Positions 1 through 7,628 of a stretch of DNA of 42,061 nucleotides are shown piece after piece. Origin of the DNA: an uncultured Gemmiger sp. (GTDB lineage: Bacteria > Bacillota > Clostridia > Oscillospirales > Ruminococcaceae); assembly GCA_949295035.1 (NCBI GenBank), contig CASFJO010000014.1, positions 1 through 42,061 of the forward strand. The letters run 5' to 3'. Numbering within the stretch: the first letter of the stretch is position 1; each line of letters begins with the position of its first letter. The notes under the pieces were generated by a model. The model made no database searches, was not told the DNA's origin, and saw only the letters and a program-made list of their open reading frames with translations. The position numbers and the translations under genes were made by a program.

Positions 1-1
1 C

Positions 2-178
2 CTGACCGGTGCGGACATCACCAGCTGGCCGCTGCTGGGGAAGACCCTGCTGGCCGCTGTGAGCAACCCCTATGTGTGCGCGCTGGCCGCGGTGAGCGTC
101 TGGAACGCCCTCAACGATCCCACCACCGCCGGCCTGGGCGATTCCGCCCGGGCCATGGGTTACAACCGGCCGGCATGA
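2..178 (+). CDS. Phage holin, phi-LC3 family (C-terminal part)
   Basis: The last 58 codons of a gene that begins before the window are open from base 2 to the TGA at 176-178. The peptide has a short hydrophobic stretch followed by SNPYVCALAAVSVWNALND and PTTAGLGDS, which is the typical C-terminal signature of phi-LC3-type holins. These small two-helix membrane proteins of Firmicutes phages form lesions that release the endolysin. The upstream transmembrane helix lies outside the window. The next gene starts 22 bases later on the same strand, so the two look like the final genes of a late phage operon. The family call is by motif recognition. Whether the prophage is intact cannot be judged from this end. 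Confidence 0.82.
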   Translation: MTGADITSWPLLGKTLLAAVSNPYVCALAAVSVWNALNDPTTAGLGDSARAMGYNRPA

Positions 179-200
179 CCGAGAAAAAGGAGGAAACAAT

Positions 201-944
201 ATGGCCAACAACACCTATCCGAGCCCCGTTTGGGATGGAGAGGTGGGGGCGTCTGCCCCCACGACCATGGTCAACCGGGAAATAAAACCCAACACGAGCA
301 AAAAAACCACGAGCAGTTCCGCCAAAAAAACGACCTCCGGCAAAAAGACCTCCTCCGGCACGACCGCCGCCCCGGCGGTACAGACCCAGGCGGACGCCTA
401 CGCCATGTTCCTGGACTATATGCAGGAACTGGAGGCGCGGGCCCAGGCGGCCCGCAACGCGGCCTATAATGCGGCCGCCGCTCAGCAGCAGAACAACCTG
501 GCCTATGCCCAGAACCAGCTGAACGCCGCCACCGATCAGGCGCTGCAGGAGGCCTATATCAACCGGATGCTCAGCCTGCGCAACCTGAATCAGGAATTGA
601 GCGCCCAGGGCATCACCGGCGGCACAGCCGAAAGTACCCTGGCAGGGTTGTACAACAACTACGGCAACGCCCGCGCTCAGCTGGAAAGCGAGCGCGCGGC
701 CCAGCAGGGAAACCTGCTGAACACCTATCAGAACAACATGGCCCAGCTGGAAAGCGAACGGGCCGGCGGCGCGGCCGCCACCCTGCAGGATCTGGTGCCG
801 CAGCTGGCGGAACTCTATGCCTCCAACGGGCTGGACCTGCTGAGCCTGATCCAGGGGGCCGCCGCGTCGGGACGAACGGTCATCCGGCGCACGGCTTCTG
901 CCACCGCCTCCCGGCAGGAGGACGATCCGTATCAGCAGGCATGA
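201..944 (+). CDS. Phage-like Ala/Gln-rich coiled-coil protein, function unknown
   Basis: 247 aa, preceded by a good AAAAAGGAGG site seven bases before the ATG. Residues about 30-60 are a Lys/Thr/Ser-rich low-complexity segment. Residues about 65-200 are rich in Ala, Gln and Asn with heptad-like spacing, and carry a near-repeat (AQLESERA occurs twice, near 172 and 196). There is no signal peptide or membrane helix. Its position right behind a holin suggests a late phage protein, perhaps a minor virion or tail-associated component. The segment around RNLNQELSAQGITGG resembles short structural proteins I associate with gut Firmicutes phages, but I cannot name a family. The gene ends at a convergent terminator. 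Confidence 0.6.
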   Translation: MANNTYPSPVWDGEVGASAPTTMVNREIKPNTSKKTTSSSAKKTTSGKKTSSGTTAAPAVQTQADAYAMFLDYMQELEARAQAARNAAYNAAAAQQQNNLAYAQNQLNAATDQALQEAYINRMLSLRNLNQELSAQGITGGTAESTLAGLYNNYGNARAQLESERAAQQGNLLNTYQNNMAQLESERAGGAAATLQDLVPQLAELYASNGLDLLSLIQGAAASGRTVIRRTASATASRQEDDPYQQA

Positions 945-948
945 AAAC

Positions 949-977
949 GGGCCGCCCCGCGCACAGCGGGGCGGCCC
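949..977 (-). terminator. GC-rich hairpin terminator between convergent genes
   Basis: A perfect 12-bp stem (GGGCCGCCCCGC at 949-960 with its complement at 966-977) closes a five-base loop. Read leftward it is followed by TTTT (complement of 945-948), so it fits the end of the amidase gene best. On the plus strand only AAA follows, so termination of the phage operon here is less certain. Confidence 0.75.
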
Positions 978-1010
978 AAAGCCGGTTGGGGGCACAAAAG
1001 AGAGCGGGGA

Positions 1011-1889
1011 TCAGGCGGGCAGCCCATCGGCCCAGGCGCAGATGGCGTTGTAGTAGCACTGCGCGGCCAGCCGCACCCCGTCCTCATCGCCGAACAACGC
1101 CACGTCGGTGGCGCTGGTCACAAAGCACTGCTCCACCAGAAGCGCCGGGCAGCCGGCGTGTTCCAGGATCGAGAAGGTGGGCATGCCGGTCACCGTTTCG
1201 TCGCCCTTTTCCCGGATGATCCGGTTATCGTCCTCATCAAAATATATGTAGCGGATACCGCCGTTCCCCCGCAGGGTGCCGCCGGCCGCCGCGATCTCGT
1301 CGCACACCAGCTGGGCAAACCGCATGCTCTCGTCATAAAAAGCGCTGCCCGGCACGCAGGGATAACTCTCAAAACCATGCACGTCCTGGCTGCTGCCTTC
1401 CCAGCTGTTGCCGTGGATCGAAAGCAGCAGGTCGGCCCCCTGGCGGGCGGCTTCCTCGCCCCGCTCGGTGGGGGTGGAGCGCACGCTCCAGTCCCGGCAC
1501 AAAACCACCGAGAACCTGTCGTCCGCCTCCAGCAGTTCGATCAGGGCCCGGGCGGTGGCCTCGGTCATCTCGGCCTCCTTGATCACCCCTTCGGCCCCGT
1601 TGTCGCTGCCGCCGTGGCCCGCGTCCACCGCGATGCGCAGGGTGTTGTCCTCCTCCGGGGCGGGCTCGTCCACCGTCTGGACCGGGGCGGCTGCGGGCAG
1701 ATCGGACTCTTGCGGCGGCCCGTCAGCGATCAGCGCCGCCAGGCTGAAACAGGCCCACAGGCAGAGCGCGCCGGCCCCGGCCAGCAACAGCACGCGGCGC
1801 AGGGTCCGGGAACGGCGGCGGGCCGAACGGCGGGGAGAATAGTAAACGGTCCGCCTTTTGGGCGAAACACCGGAATGGGTATGGTTCAT
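1011..1889 (-). CDS. Membrane-anchored N-acetylmuramoyl-L-alanine amidase (Amidase_3)
   Basis: 292 aa from the ATG at 1889, chosen because AGAGGTGA lies five bases upstream; a GTG nine bases earlier overlaps that site. The order is: Arg-rich cytoplasmic N-terminus, one membrane helix at about 30-54, a short acidic linker, then an Amidase_3 domain from about 85. Zinc and catalytic residues are visible: His92 in DAGHGG, Glu105 or Glu107, His159 in LLSIHGNS, and Glu253 in LLVEQCF. The enzyme should cut the amide bond between muramic acid and the stem peptide outside the cell. It is not an obvious phage lysin despite lying beside a prophage end: it has a membrane anchor and is oriented against the phage genes. 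Its N-terminus resembles that of the next gene (see findings). Confidence 0.85.
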   Translation of the reverse strand: MNHTHSGVSPKRRTVYYSPRRSARRRSRTLRRVLLLAGAGALCLWACFSLAALIADGPPQESDLPAAAPVQTVDEPAPEEDNTLRIAVDAGHGGSDNGAEGVIKEAEMTEATARALIELLEADDRFSVVLCRDWSVRSTPTERGEEAARQGADLLLSIHGNSWEGSSQDVHGFESYPCVPGSAFYDESMRFAQLVCDEIAAAGGTLRGNGGIRYIYFDEDDNRIIREKGDETVTGMPTFSILEHAGCPALLVEQCFVTSATDVALFGDEDGVRLAAQCYYNAICAWADGLPA

Positions 1890-1918
1890 GGGGGTCACCT
1901 CTTCTATCTTTCCCTTCT

Positions 1919-1980
1919 ATTATACTAGAATAGCAGAAAAAACGCGCAAGGTACGCAAAAAGTTGCAACAAAATCGTAAA
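1919..1980 (-). promoter_or_regulatory. Promoter with phased TTGCG-like repeats upstream of the amidase
   Basis: A TATAAT -10 box is at 1919-1924 (minus strand). Upstream, minus-strand half-sites TTTACG (starts 1980), TTGCAA (1968), TTGCGT (1958) and TTGCGC (1949) follow one another at 9-12 base steps, about one helical turn. No consensus -35 box is present at the right spacing, so an activator binding the repeats is plausible. The same motif order occurs upstream of the neighbouring beta-lactamase-like gene. Confidence 0.5.
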
Positions 1981-1998
1981 TATTATCGTTTTTTGTCG

Positions 1999-2943
1999 TT
2001 ACGATTCCAGCAAGGCGGTGAGGCAGGCGCTGATCTGCCGGTAGTTTTCCCGGCAGGAGGGGGATTCCTGTACCGGGTCGCCCCAGTCGGTCAGCACGGC
2101 GACGTAGTAGGGGTCGGGGGCGTAAACGATGGCGATGTCATGCAGCGCGCCGGTCCAGTTGCCGTACTTTTTGGCCATGGGCCAATCGGTGACCAGGTAT
2201 TCATGGTCCGCGTCCAGAAAGGCCTGCTTCAGTTCCCCGGCCAGAGCGGTGCCGCCGGCAAAGTATTCGTCCAACGCCCGCAGGATCTGCACCGCGTCGG
2301 CCGCCGACAGGGTGCCGGTGATCTTGGTATCCGGGCTCAGCGCCCGGGGCTTTTGGACCGGGGACACCCCCAATTCAGCGAGAAAATCGGAAAATCCGGT
2401 GCTGCTGCTGGCGGGCCAGCGGGTATACAGGGCGGTCACCGCCTGGTTGTCGCTGTGGGCGATCATTGCCGCCATCGCCTGGCGGGCACTGTCCCAGCCG
2501 TTCAGCGGTTCGTCCAGATCCAGCTCCCCCGCCTCCGCCCGCCGGCACAGCCACAACGCGTAGGGCGCTTTCAGCAGGCTGGCGGCGTAGTACTGCTTGT
2601 CCTCATTCTGGGCGAAGGTCAACCCGTCGGAGGGGCGTACCGCCAGCACCGAAACGCTGCCCGGCATCGCCGCCAGACAATCTTCCAGCGCCTTCCGGGC
2701 CGATCCCGCGTCCGGGCCTTCCGGCTGTGCGGCGACATCTTGCCGAACCGGAAGCTCCCGCGCGGAGAACAGCGCGTTCAGCGCGCTCTCGGCGGTAAAG
2801 GCGGCGCCCCGCATCACCAGCAGGCAGAAAGCCAGCGCCAGCAGGCGGTTTCGCCACACGCGGCGCCGGCGGGCCCTGCGCCGCCGGGCCCTGGTATGGG
2901 CGGAGCGGTAAATGGTACGGGCGGGGATATGGGCGGTGTTCAT
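1999..2943 (-). CDS. Membrane-anchored class A beta-lactamase-like serine hydrolase
   Basis: 314 aa from the ATG at 2943, which has GAGGAA six bases upstream; a GTG 39 bases earlier has no site. An Arg-rich N-terminus and one membrane helix (about 32-50) precede an extracellular domain of the Beta-lactamase2 fold. The nucleophile motif SLLK is at 122-125, SDN at 164-166, and the KTG position is occupied by KYG (259-261). I do not see the ExxLN omega-loop motif that supplies the deacylating Glu in true class A beta-lactamases. A penicillin-binding or wall-peptide hydrolysing role is therefore more likely than antibiotic resistance. The gene ends in a 100-base gap containing the amidase promoter. 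Confidence 0.72.
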   Translation of the reverse strand: MNTAHIPARTIYRSAHTRARRRRARRRRVWRNRLLALAFCLLVMRGAAFTAESALNALFSARELPVRQDVAAQPEGPDAGSARKALEDCLAAMPGSVSVLAVRPSDGLTFAQNEDKQYYAASLLKAPYALWLCRRAEAGELDLDEPLNGWDSARQAMAAMIAHSDNQAVTALYTRWPASSSTGFSDFLAELGVSPVQKPRALSPDTKITGTLSAADAVQILRALDEYFAGGTALAGELKQAFLDADHEYLVTDWPMAKKYGNWTGALHDIAIVYAPDPYYVAVLTDWGDPVQESPSCRENYRQISACLTALLES

Positions 2944-2995
2944 GGCGGATTCCTCACTTTCCGCTCTCAGCATATCGCGCACGCCGCGGCCAAGT

Positions 2996-3044
2996 ACGCA
3001 ACAAACCGCAAAGAAACCCGCTCCAACTGCAACAAAACCGTAAA
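2996..3044 (-). promoter_or_regulatory. Phased repeat upstream of the beta-lactamase-like gene
   Basis: Minus-strand half-sites TTTACG (starts 3044), TTGCAG (3032), TTGCGG (3011) and TTGCGT (3001) are spaced 12, 21 and 10 bases apart. TTTACGxTTTTGTTGCA and TTGCGTACyT are shared almost exactly with the amidase upstream region. A weak TATGCT -10 candidate is at 2969-2974. The element partly underlies the divergent promoter at 3055-3084. Confidence 0.45.
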
Positions 3045-3054
3045 TGTTTTAGGT

Positions 3055-3084
3055 TTGACAAAGCCCGCGGCCCGGTGGTATAGT
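3055..3084 (+). promoter_or_regulatory. Sigma-A promoter for the EamA transporter
   Basis: TTGACA at 3055-3060 and TATAGT at 3079-3084 are separated by 18 bases, with the start codon 47 bases downstream. It diverges from the beta-lactamase-like gene. Confidence 0.75.
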
Positions 3085-3130
3085 GGAGCGGAGCGCTTTG
3101 ACGCGCTGCTGTGTGAGGAGGAGAACGACA

Positions 3131-4009
3131 GTGAAATCGCTGACCCTGATCCTGACCGCCCTGATCTGGGGGGCGGCTTTTGAGGCCCAGAGCGTGGGGA
3201 TGGAGTATCTGGGGCCCTTTACCTTTAATGCGGCCCGCTTTCTGATCGGCGGGCTGGTGCTTTTGCCGGCGATCCCGCTGCTGGACCGGCTGAGCGGCCG
3301 CAAACCGGACAAAAGCCCCGCCGCCCGCCGCGCCCTGGTCAGGGGCGGGCTGCTCTGCGGGTTGGCGCTGGGGGCGGCCTCCACCGCCCAGCAGTTTGGG
3401 GTGCAGTACACCACCGTGGGCAAGGCCGGGTTCATCACCGCGCTGTACATCGTGCTGGTTCCGCTGCTGGGGGCCTTTGTGGGCCGTCGGCCCGCCGGGC
3501 GGGTCTGGGGCAGTGTGGCGCTGGCGGTGGCCGGGCTGTACCTGCTGTGCATGGAGGGCAGCCTCCGGCCGGGTCTGGGGGATCTGCTGGTATTGGGGTG
3601 CAGCCTGCTGTTCGCGGTGCATATCCTGATCGTGGACCGGTTCAGCCCCCTGGTGGACGGGGTGCGGCTGAGCTGCCTGCAGTTCTTTGTGGCGGCGGCG
3701 GTGTCGGCCGCGGGAATGTTGGCCTTTGAGCAGCCCGCCCTGCCCGCCCTGGCCGCCGCCTGGGCCCCGGTGCTCTACGCGGGGGTGCTGTCCAGCGGGG
3801 TGGGATACACCCTGCAGGTGGTGGGCCAGAAGGGGATGGATCCCACCGTGGCCAGCCTGCTGCTGAGCCTGGAGAGCGTGTTCAGCGTGCTGGCGGGCTG
3901 GGTGCTGCTGCACCAGAGCATGAGCGGCCGGGAACTGGCCGGCTGCGCGCTGATGTTCGCCGGCATCCTGCTGGCCCAGCTGCCCGCCCGGCGGGCCAAA
4001 ACCGCCTGA
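3131..4009 (+). CDS. DMT-superfamily transporter, EamA family
   Basis: 292 aa from the GTG at 3131, chosen because GAGGAGGAGAACGACA immediately precedes it; an in-frame ATG at 3083 lies on the -10 box and has no ribosome site. The protein is almost entirely hydrophobic, with about ten membrane helices in two EamA halves. The start ALIWGAAFEAQS and the second-half segment LLLSLESVFSVLAGW are typical of the drug/metabolite transporter superfamily. These proteins export or import metabolites such as amino acids or nucleosides. The substrate cannot be read from the sequence. It forms a single-gene transcription unit with its own promoter and terminator. Confidence 0.85.
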   Translation: MKSLTLILTALIWGAAFEAQSVGMEYLGPFTFNAARFLIGGLVLLPAIPLLDRLSGRKPDKSPAARRALVRGGLLCGLALGAASTAQQFGVQYTTVGKAGFITALYIVLVPLLGAFVGRRPAGRVWGSVALAVAGLYLLCMEGSLRPGLGDLLVLGCSLLFAVHILIVDRFSPLVDGVRLSCLQFFVAAAVSAAGMLAFEQPALPALAAAWAPVLYAGVLSSGVGYTLQVVGQKGMDPTVASLLLSLESVFSVLAGWVLLHQSMSGRELAGCALMFAGILLAQLPARRAKTA

Positions 4010-4021
4010 ACGCGCAAACAG

Positions 4022-4050
4022 AAAACCGGCTTCAAGGAGGCCGGTTTTTT
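4022..4050 (+). terminator. Rho-independent terminator after the EamA gene
   Basis: AAAACCGGC at 4022-4030 pairs with GCCGGTTTT at 4040-4048 around a small loop, and the stem runs into TTTTTT. Confidence 0.9.
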
Positions 4051-4052
4051 GT

Positions 4053-4081
4053 TTGCAATCCGCCGCGCCGGATGGTATACT
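4053..4081 (+). promoter_or_regulatory. Sigma-A promoter for the ECF S component-coaX pair
   Basis: TTGCAA at 4053-4058 and TATACT at 4076-4081 are separated by 17 bases. It lies directly behind the previous terminator and 82 bases before the next start codon. Confidence 0.75.
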
Positions 4082-4162
4082 GACCCTGTACTGTATCCCT
4101 GTTTCCGGGGAACAATAACACCGGCGCCGCCCTGGCGGCGCGCAAACCAAAAGGAGAATACG

Positions 4163-4831
4163 ATGAACAAACTGTCTGCGCACGCAAACCCGGGCTCGGG
4201 CGCCCGGGACATGGTTCAGGTGGCACTCTTCGCCGCACTGATCGTCGCCCTGGCCTTTCTGCCCTTTATCGGGTACATCCCGCTGGGCTTTACCAAGGCC
4301 ACTACCATCCACATCCCCGTGATCATCGGATCCATTCTGCTGGGGCCCAAAAAGGGCGCGTTTCTGGGCGGGGTGTTCGGGCTCACCAGCCTGATCAACA
4401 ACACCCTGTACCCCACCGCCACCAGCTTTGTGTTTTCCCCGTTTTATTCGGCGGGGGCCTTCAAGGGCGGCTGGGCCAGCCTGGTGATCTGCTTTGTGCC
4501 CCGCATCCTGGTGGGGGTCACCCCCTGGCTGGTCTGGCGGTTTCTGAGCCCCCTATTCGGCAAAAGCCGCACCGGGCGTCTGGTCAGCCTGGGGCTGGCG
4601 GGCTTTGCGGGCGCGCTCACCAACACCCTGTTGGTGATGAACGGGATCTTTTTGTTTTACGGCGATACCTGGGCCGCCGCCCAGAACAAGGCCGGCCAGT
4701 TCGTCTACGGGCTGATCCTGGGGGTCATCGGCGTCAACGGGGTGCCCGAGGCGCTGGTGGCCGCGGTGCTCACCGCCTTTGTGACCGGCGCGCTGCTGCG
4801 GGCCGGGGTCACCGGCCCGGCCAAACGATAA
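4163..4831 (+). CDS. ECF transporter S component, probably pantothenate (PanT-like)
   Basis: 222 aa from the ATG at 4163, which follows AAAAGGAGAATACG. About six membrane helices are visible. The N-terminal segment ALFAALIVALAFLPFIGY and the following LGPKKGAFLGGVFGLTSL are typical of ECF substrate-binding S components, which capture a vitamin and dock to a shared EcfA/A'/T energizing module. That module is not in this window. The gene for type III pantothenate kinase begins 13 bases after the stop, so the transported vitamin is most likely pantothenate, which the kinase would trap by phosphorylation. The substrate is inferred from context only. Confidence 0.8.
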   Translation: MNKLSAHANPGSGARDMVQVALFAALIVALAFLPFIGYIPLGFTKATTIHIPVIIGSILLGPKKGAFLGGVFGLTSLINNTLYPTATSFVFSPFYSAGAFKGGWASLVICFVPRILVGVTPWLVWRFLSPLFGKSRTGRLVSLGLAGFAGALTNTLLVMNGIFLFYGDTWAAAQNKAGQFVYGLILGVIGVNGVPEALVAAVLTAFVTGALLRAGVTGPAKR

Positions 4832-4844
4832 GGAGGCAAACGCC

Positions 4845-5630
4845 ATGATCCTGGCCGTCGATATCGGAAACACCAACATCGTGCTGGGCTGCCTGGAGCG
4901 GGAGGACGAGGTGACCTTTGTGGAGCGCCTGTCCACCGACCGGGGCCGCACCGTGCTGGAATACGCCATCAGCATCAAAAACGTGCTGGAGTTGTACAAC
5001 ATCGAACCCCGCCGGCTGGAAGGGGCCATCATCTCCTCGGTGGTGCCGCCCCTCACCCGCATCGTGCGGGAGGCGGTGTGCAAGATCACCGGCCGTCAGG
5101 CGCTGGTGGTGGGGCCGGGCCTGCGCACCGGGCTGCACATTTTGATGGACAATCCCGCCCAGGTGGGCAGCGACCTGGTGGTGGACGCGGTGGCCGCCAT
5201 CCATGAGCATCCGGCCCCGCTGGTGGTGATCGATATGGGCACCGCCACCACCCTGTCGGTGGTGGACCGGGACAAAAACTACATCGGCGGCATGATCGTG
5301 CCGGGGATGCGCGGTTCGCTGGATTCGCTGGTGAGCCGGGCGGCCCAGCTGTCCAACATCGACCTGGAGCCGCCCCGCCGGCTGATCGGCAAGAATACCG
5401 CCGAGTGCATGAAGAGCGGCATGATCTATGGCAACGCCGCCTTGCTGGACGGCCTGATCGAGCGGATCGAGGCCGAACTGGGGCAGCCGGTCACGGTGGT
5501 GGCCACCGGAGGGCTGGCCCCGCTGGTGGTGCCCTTCTGCAAAAAGAAAATTTTGGTGGACGACGCGCTGCTGCTGAAAGGCATGCTCATCCTCTACCGA
5601 AAAAATCAGGAAGAGCCCCGCCGCCGCTGA
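4845..5630 (+). CDS. coaX: Type III pantothenate kinase
   Basis: 261 aa, full family length, with AAGGAGGCAAACGCC before the ATG. The ASKHA-fold motifs are in order: DIGNTN at residues 5-10 (phosphate binding), DMGTATT near 130 (second phosphate loop, with the catalytic Asp), and GGMIVPG near 150. The enzyme phosphorylates pantothenate, the first step of coenzyme A synthesis. Type III enzymes differ from CoaA in being resistant to CoA feedback and in needing a monovalent cation. It is translationally close to the S component upstream, and a strong terminator follows nine bases after the stop. Confidence 0.95.
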   Translation: MILAVDIGNTNIVLGCLEREDEVTFVERLSTDRGRTVLEYAISIKNVLELYNIEPRRLEGAIISSVVPPLTRIVREAVCKITGRQALVVGPGLRTGLHILMDNPAQVGSDLVVDAVAAIHEHPAPLVVIDMGTATTLSVVDRDKNYIGGMIVPGMRGSLDSLVSRAAQLSNIDLEPPRRLIGKNTAECMKSGMIYGNAALLDGLIERIEAELGQPVTVVATGGLAPLVVPFCKKKILVDDALLLKGMLILYRKNQEEPRRR

Positions 5631-5638
5631 AACAAGAG

Positions 5639-5671
5639 AAAACCGCCTGCCGCATCCGGCAGGCGGTTTTT
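5639..5671. terminator. Bidirectional terminator between coaX and nhaC
   Basis: A 14-bp stem (AAAACCGCCTGCCG at 5639-5652 with its complement at 5657-5670) around the loop CATC is followed by T on the plus strand. It is preceded by an A-rich stretch that gives U residues on the minus strand. It can serve both convergent genes. Confidence 0.9.
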
Positions 5672-5687
5672 GTTGCCGGCCGTGGCG

Positions 5688-7304
5688 TCAGCGCGCGGCG
5701 CGGCGCCTGTCCGCCCGGCGGCAGACCAGCAGCACCGCGAGCACCAGTACCGCGCCCACCGGCAGGCAGATCCAGGCGCTGCGCACAAAGCCCGCCAGGA
5801 TATAGGTCACAAAGCTGATGGCAGCCACCGTCAAAGCGTAGGGCAGCTGGGTGGAGACATGGTTCACATGGTCGCACCGCGCGCCGGCGCTGGCCATGAT
5901 GGTGGTGTCCGAGATGGGGCTGCAATGGTCGCCGCACACAGCGCCTGCCATGCAGGCGGAGATGGCGATGATCATCAGGGTGGGGTCGGTCTCGGAGAAG
6001 GCCTCCACCACGATGGGGATCAGGATGCCGAAGGTGCCCCAGCTGGTGCCGGTGGCAAAAGCCAGCCCGCATCCCACCAGAAAGATCACCGCCGGCAGCA
6101 GGCTCACCATCGCGCCGGTGCTCTGGCGCACCAGAGCGTCCACAAACACGTCCGCGCCCAGGCTGTCGGTCATGGCCTTCAGGGTCCAGGCGAAGGTCAG
6201 GATCAGGATGGCCGGCACCATCGCCTTGAAGCCCTCGGGCAGGCAGTCCATGCAGGCTTTGAAGTTCAGCACCCGGCGAACCGCGTAGAACACGATGGTG
6301 AACACCAGCGCGAACACGCTGCCCAGCACCAGCCCCAGGCTGGCGTTGCTCTGGGAGAAGGCGGTGACAAAATCGGTGCCGGAGAAGAAGCCGCCGGTGT
6401 AGATCATGCCGATGATGCAGCAGACGATCAGCACCAGCACCGGGGCCACCAGGTCGATCACCTTGCCCCGGGCGCTCACCGCCTCTGCCTCGTCCTCCTG
6501 GCGCGCGCCGCTGGTAAAGAGGTCGCCCCGGCGGGCGTTCCATTCATGGCGGGCCATGGGGCCGTAGTCGGTGTTCAGCAGGGCCAGCCCCAGCATCATC
6601 ACGATGGTCAGCAGGGCGTAGAAGTTGTAGGGGATGGCCTGAATGAAGAGCTCCAGCCCGTTGGCCCCCTCCACAAAACCGGTCACCGCGGCGGCCCAGC
6701 TGGAGATGGGCGCGATGATGCAGACCGGCGCGGCGGTGGCGTCGATCAGGTAGGCGAGTTTTGCCCGGGAGATCTGGTGCTTGTCGGTCACCGGGCGCAT
6801 GACGCTGCCCACCGTCAGGCAGTTGAAGTAGTCGTCCACAAAGATCAGGACCCCCAGCGCGATGGTGGCCAGCTGGGCGCCCACCCGGGTGCGGATGCGG
6901 GTGGAGGCCCATTGGCCGAAAGCCGCCGAACCGCCCGCCTTGTTCATCATGCAGACCATCGCCCCCAGGATCACCAGGAAAATCAGGATGCCCACGTTGG
7001 AGGTGCTGCTCAGCACCTGCATCATGCCGCCCTCAAAGATGTGCAGCACGGTGCCCTCAAACTGAAAGTTCGCGTAGAACAGCCCGCCCACCAGGATGCC
7101 GATGAACAGGCTGCTGTAGGCTTCCTTGGTGATCAGGGCCAGCACGATGGCCACCAGCGGCGGCACCAGCGACCAGGCGGTGGCGTAGAGGGCGGGCCGG
7201 CCGTCGGCCGCGGCCGTGCCGGCGGCGAATACGGCGGGCGCGAGCACCAGCGCCGCGGCCAGCACGGCCAGCGCCGCAACCGCCGGCTTGCGAAGTTGTT
7301 TCAT
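5688..7304 (-). CDS. nhaC: NhaC-family antiporter, probable lysine transporter
   Basis: 538 aa from the ATG at 7304. The reading frame stays open upstream through the riboswitch, but that part is leader RNA. The N-terminus is a hydrophobic signal-like helix, followed by about a dozen membrane segments. The segments DDYFNCLTVGSVMRPV and GDHCSPISDTTI are hallmarks of the NhaC Na+/H+ antiporter family. The gene is the only one downstream of a lysine riboswitch with a built-in terminator. NhaC relatives under lysine riboswitches are known as lysine transporters, so I infer lysine uptake rather than sodium homeostasis. The ribosome site (AAAGGGG, 12 bases upstream) is weak and lies outside the terminator. 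Confidence 0.85.
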   Translation of the reverse strand: MKQLRKPAVAALAVLAAALVLAPAVFAAGTAAADGRPALYATAWSLVPPLVAIVLALITKEAYSSLFIGILVGGLFYANFQFEGTVLHIFEGGMMQVLSSTSNVGILIFLVILGAMVCMMNKAGGSAAFGQWASTRIRTRVGAQLATIALGVLIFVDDYFNCLTVGSVMRPVTDKHQISRAKLAYLIDATAAPVCIIAPISSWAAAVTGFVEGANGLELFIQAIPYNFYALLTIVMMLGLALLNTDYGPMARHEWNARRGDLFTSGARQEDEAEAVSARGKVIDLVAPVLVLIVCCIIGMIYTGGFFSGTDFVTAFSQSNASLGLVLGSVFALVFTIVFYAVRRVLNFKACMDCLPEGFKAMVPAILILTFAWTLKAMTDSLGADVFVDALVRQSTGAMVSLLPAVIFLVGCGLAFATGTSWGTFGILIPIVVEAFSETDPTLMIIAISACMAGAVCGDHCSPISDTTIMASAGARCDHVNHVSTQLPYALTVAAISFVTYILAGFVRSAWICLPVGAVLVLAVLLVCRRADRRRAAR

Positions 7305-7335
7305 GACAGGATACCCCTTTCTGATTCTGCGCAAC

Positions 7336-7377
7336 AAAAAACGCCGTGCGGACGTCCCTTGCGGGAACGCGCACGGC
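7336..7377 (-). terminator. Riboswitch expression-platform terminator
   Basis: On the minus strand GCCGTGCG (7377-7370) pairs with CGCACGGC (7350-7343), with a further paired GTTCCC/GGGAC segment inside. It is followed by GTTTTTTG. It lies between the lysine aptamer and the nhaC start codon, where attenuation would act. Confidence 0.88.
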
Positions 7378-7401
7378 GGAACAGGCGCACGGAGCACCGG
7401 A

Positions 7402-7590
7402 ACCGGACCGACGATAGCGCTCCACGAAGGGTTCGTGACAGTCCGGCGCATCTTCTGCGCCGGCCCAGGGCGCGCCGGCCGGCAAGCCGCGCGTCCTTCG
7501 GCGGGGATCCCTTTCCTCTGCGGCGGCCTTGCCGGGCCGGTGCCGCAGGCTACTCATGAGCCCCGCGCCTCTACCAATCTGTCCGCCCTT
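7402..7590 (-). ncRNA. Lysine riboswitch (L-box) aptamer
   Basis: Read on the minus strand, the element has the conserved core of the lysine riboswitch in order: GGTAGAGGCGCG near the 5' end, then CATGAGTAGCC, GAGGAAAGGGATCCCC, GCCGAAGG, and finally CTGTCAC followed by TGGAGCGCTATC at the 3' end. The two ends (GGAC near 7582 and GTCC near 7405) can close the P1 helix. A terminator follows within 25 bases. In the known family, lysine binding stabilises the aptamer and favours termination. The downstream transporter would then be made when lysine is scarce. Confidence 0.93.
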
Positions 7591-7628
7591 TCACCCGGGG
7601 GCAAAAGGCGTTTGTTGTCGTATAGGGG

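Noticed and set aside
1011-1889. The amidase as the endolysin of the adjacent prophage
   Set aside because: It is on the opposite strand to the holin, has an Arg-rich cytoplasmic start and a membrane anchor, and pairs in style with the next host gene.
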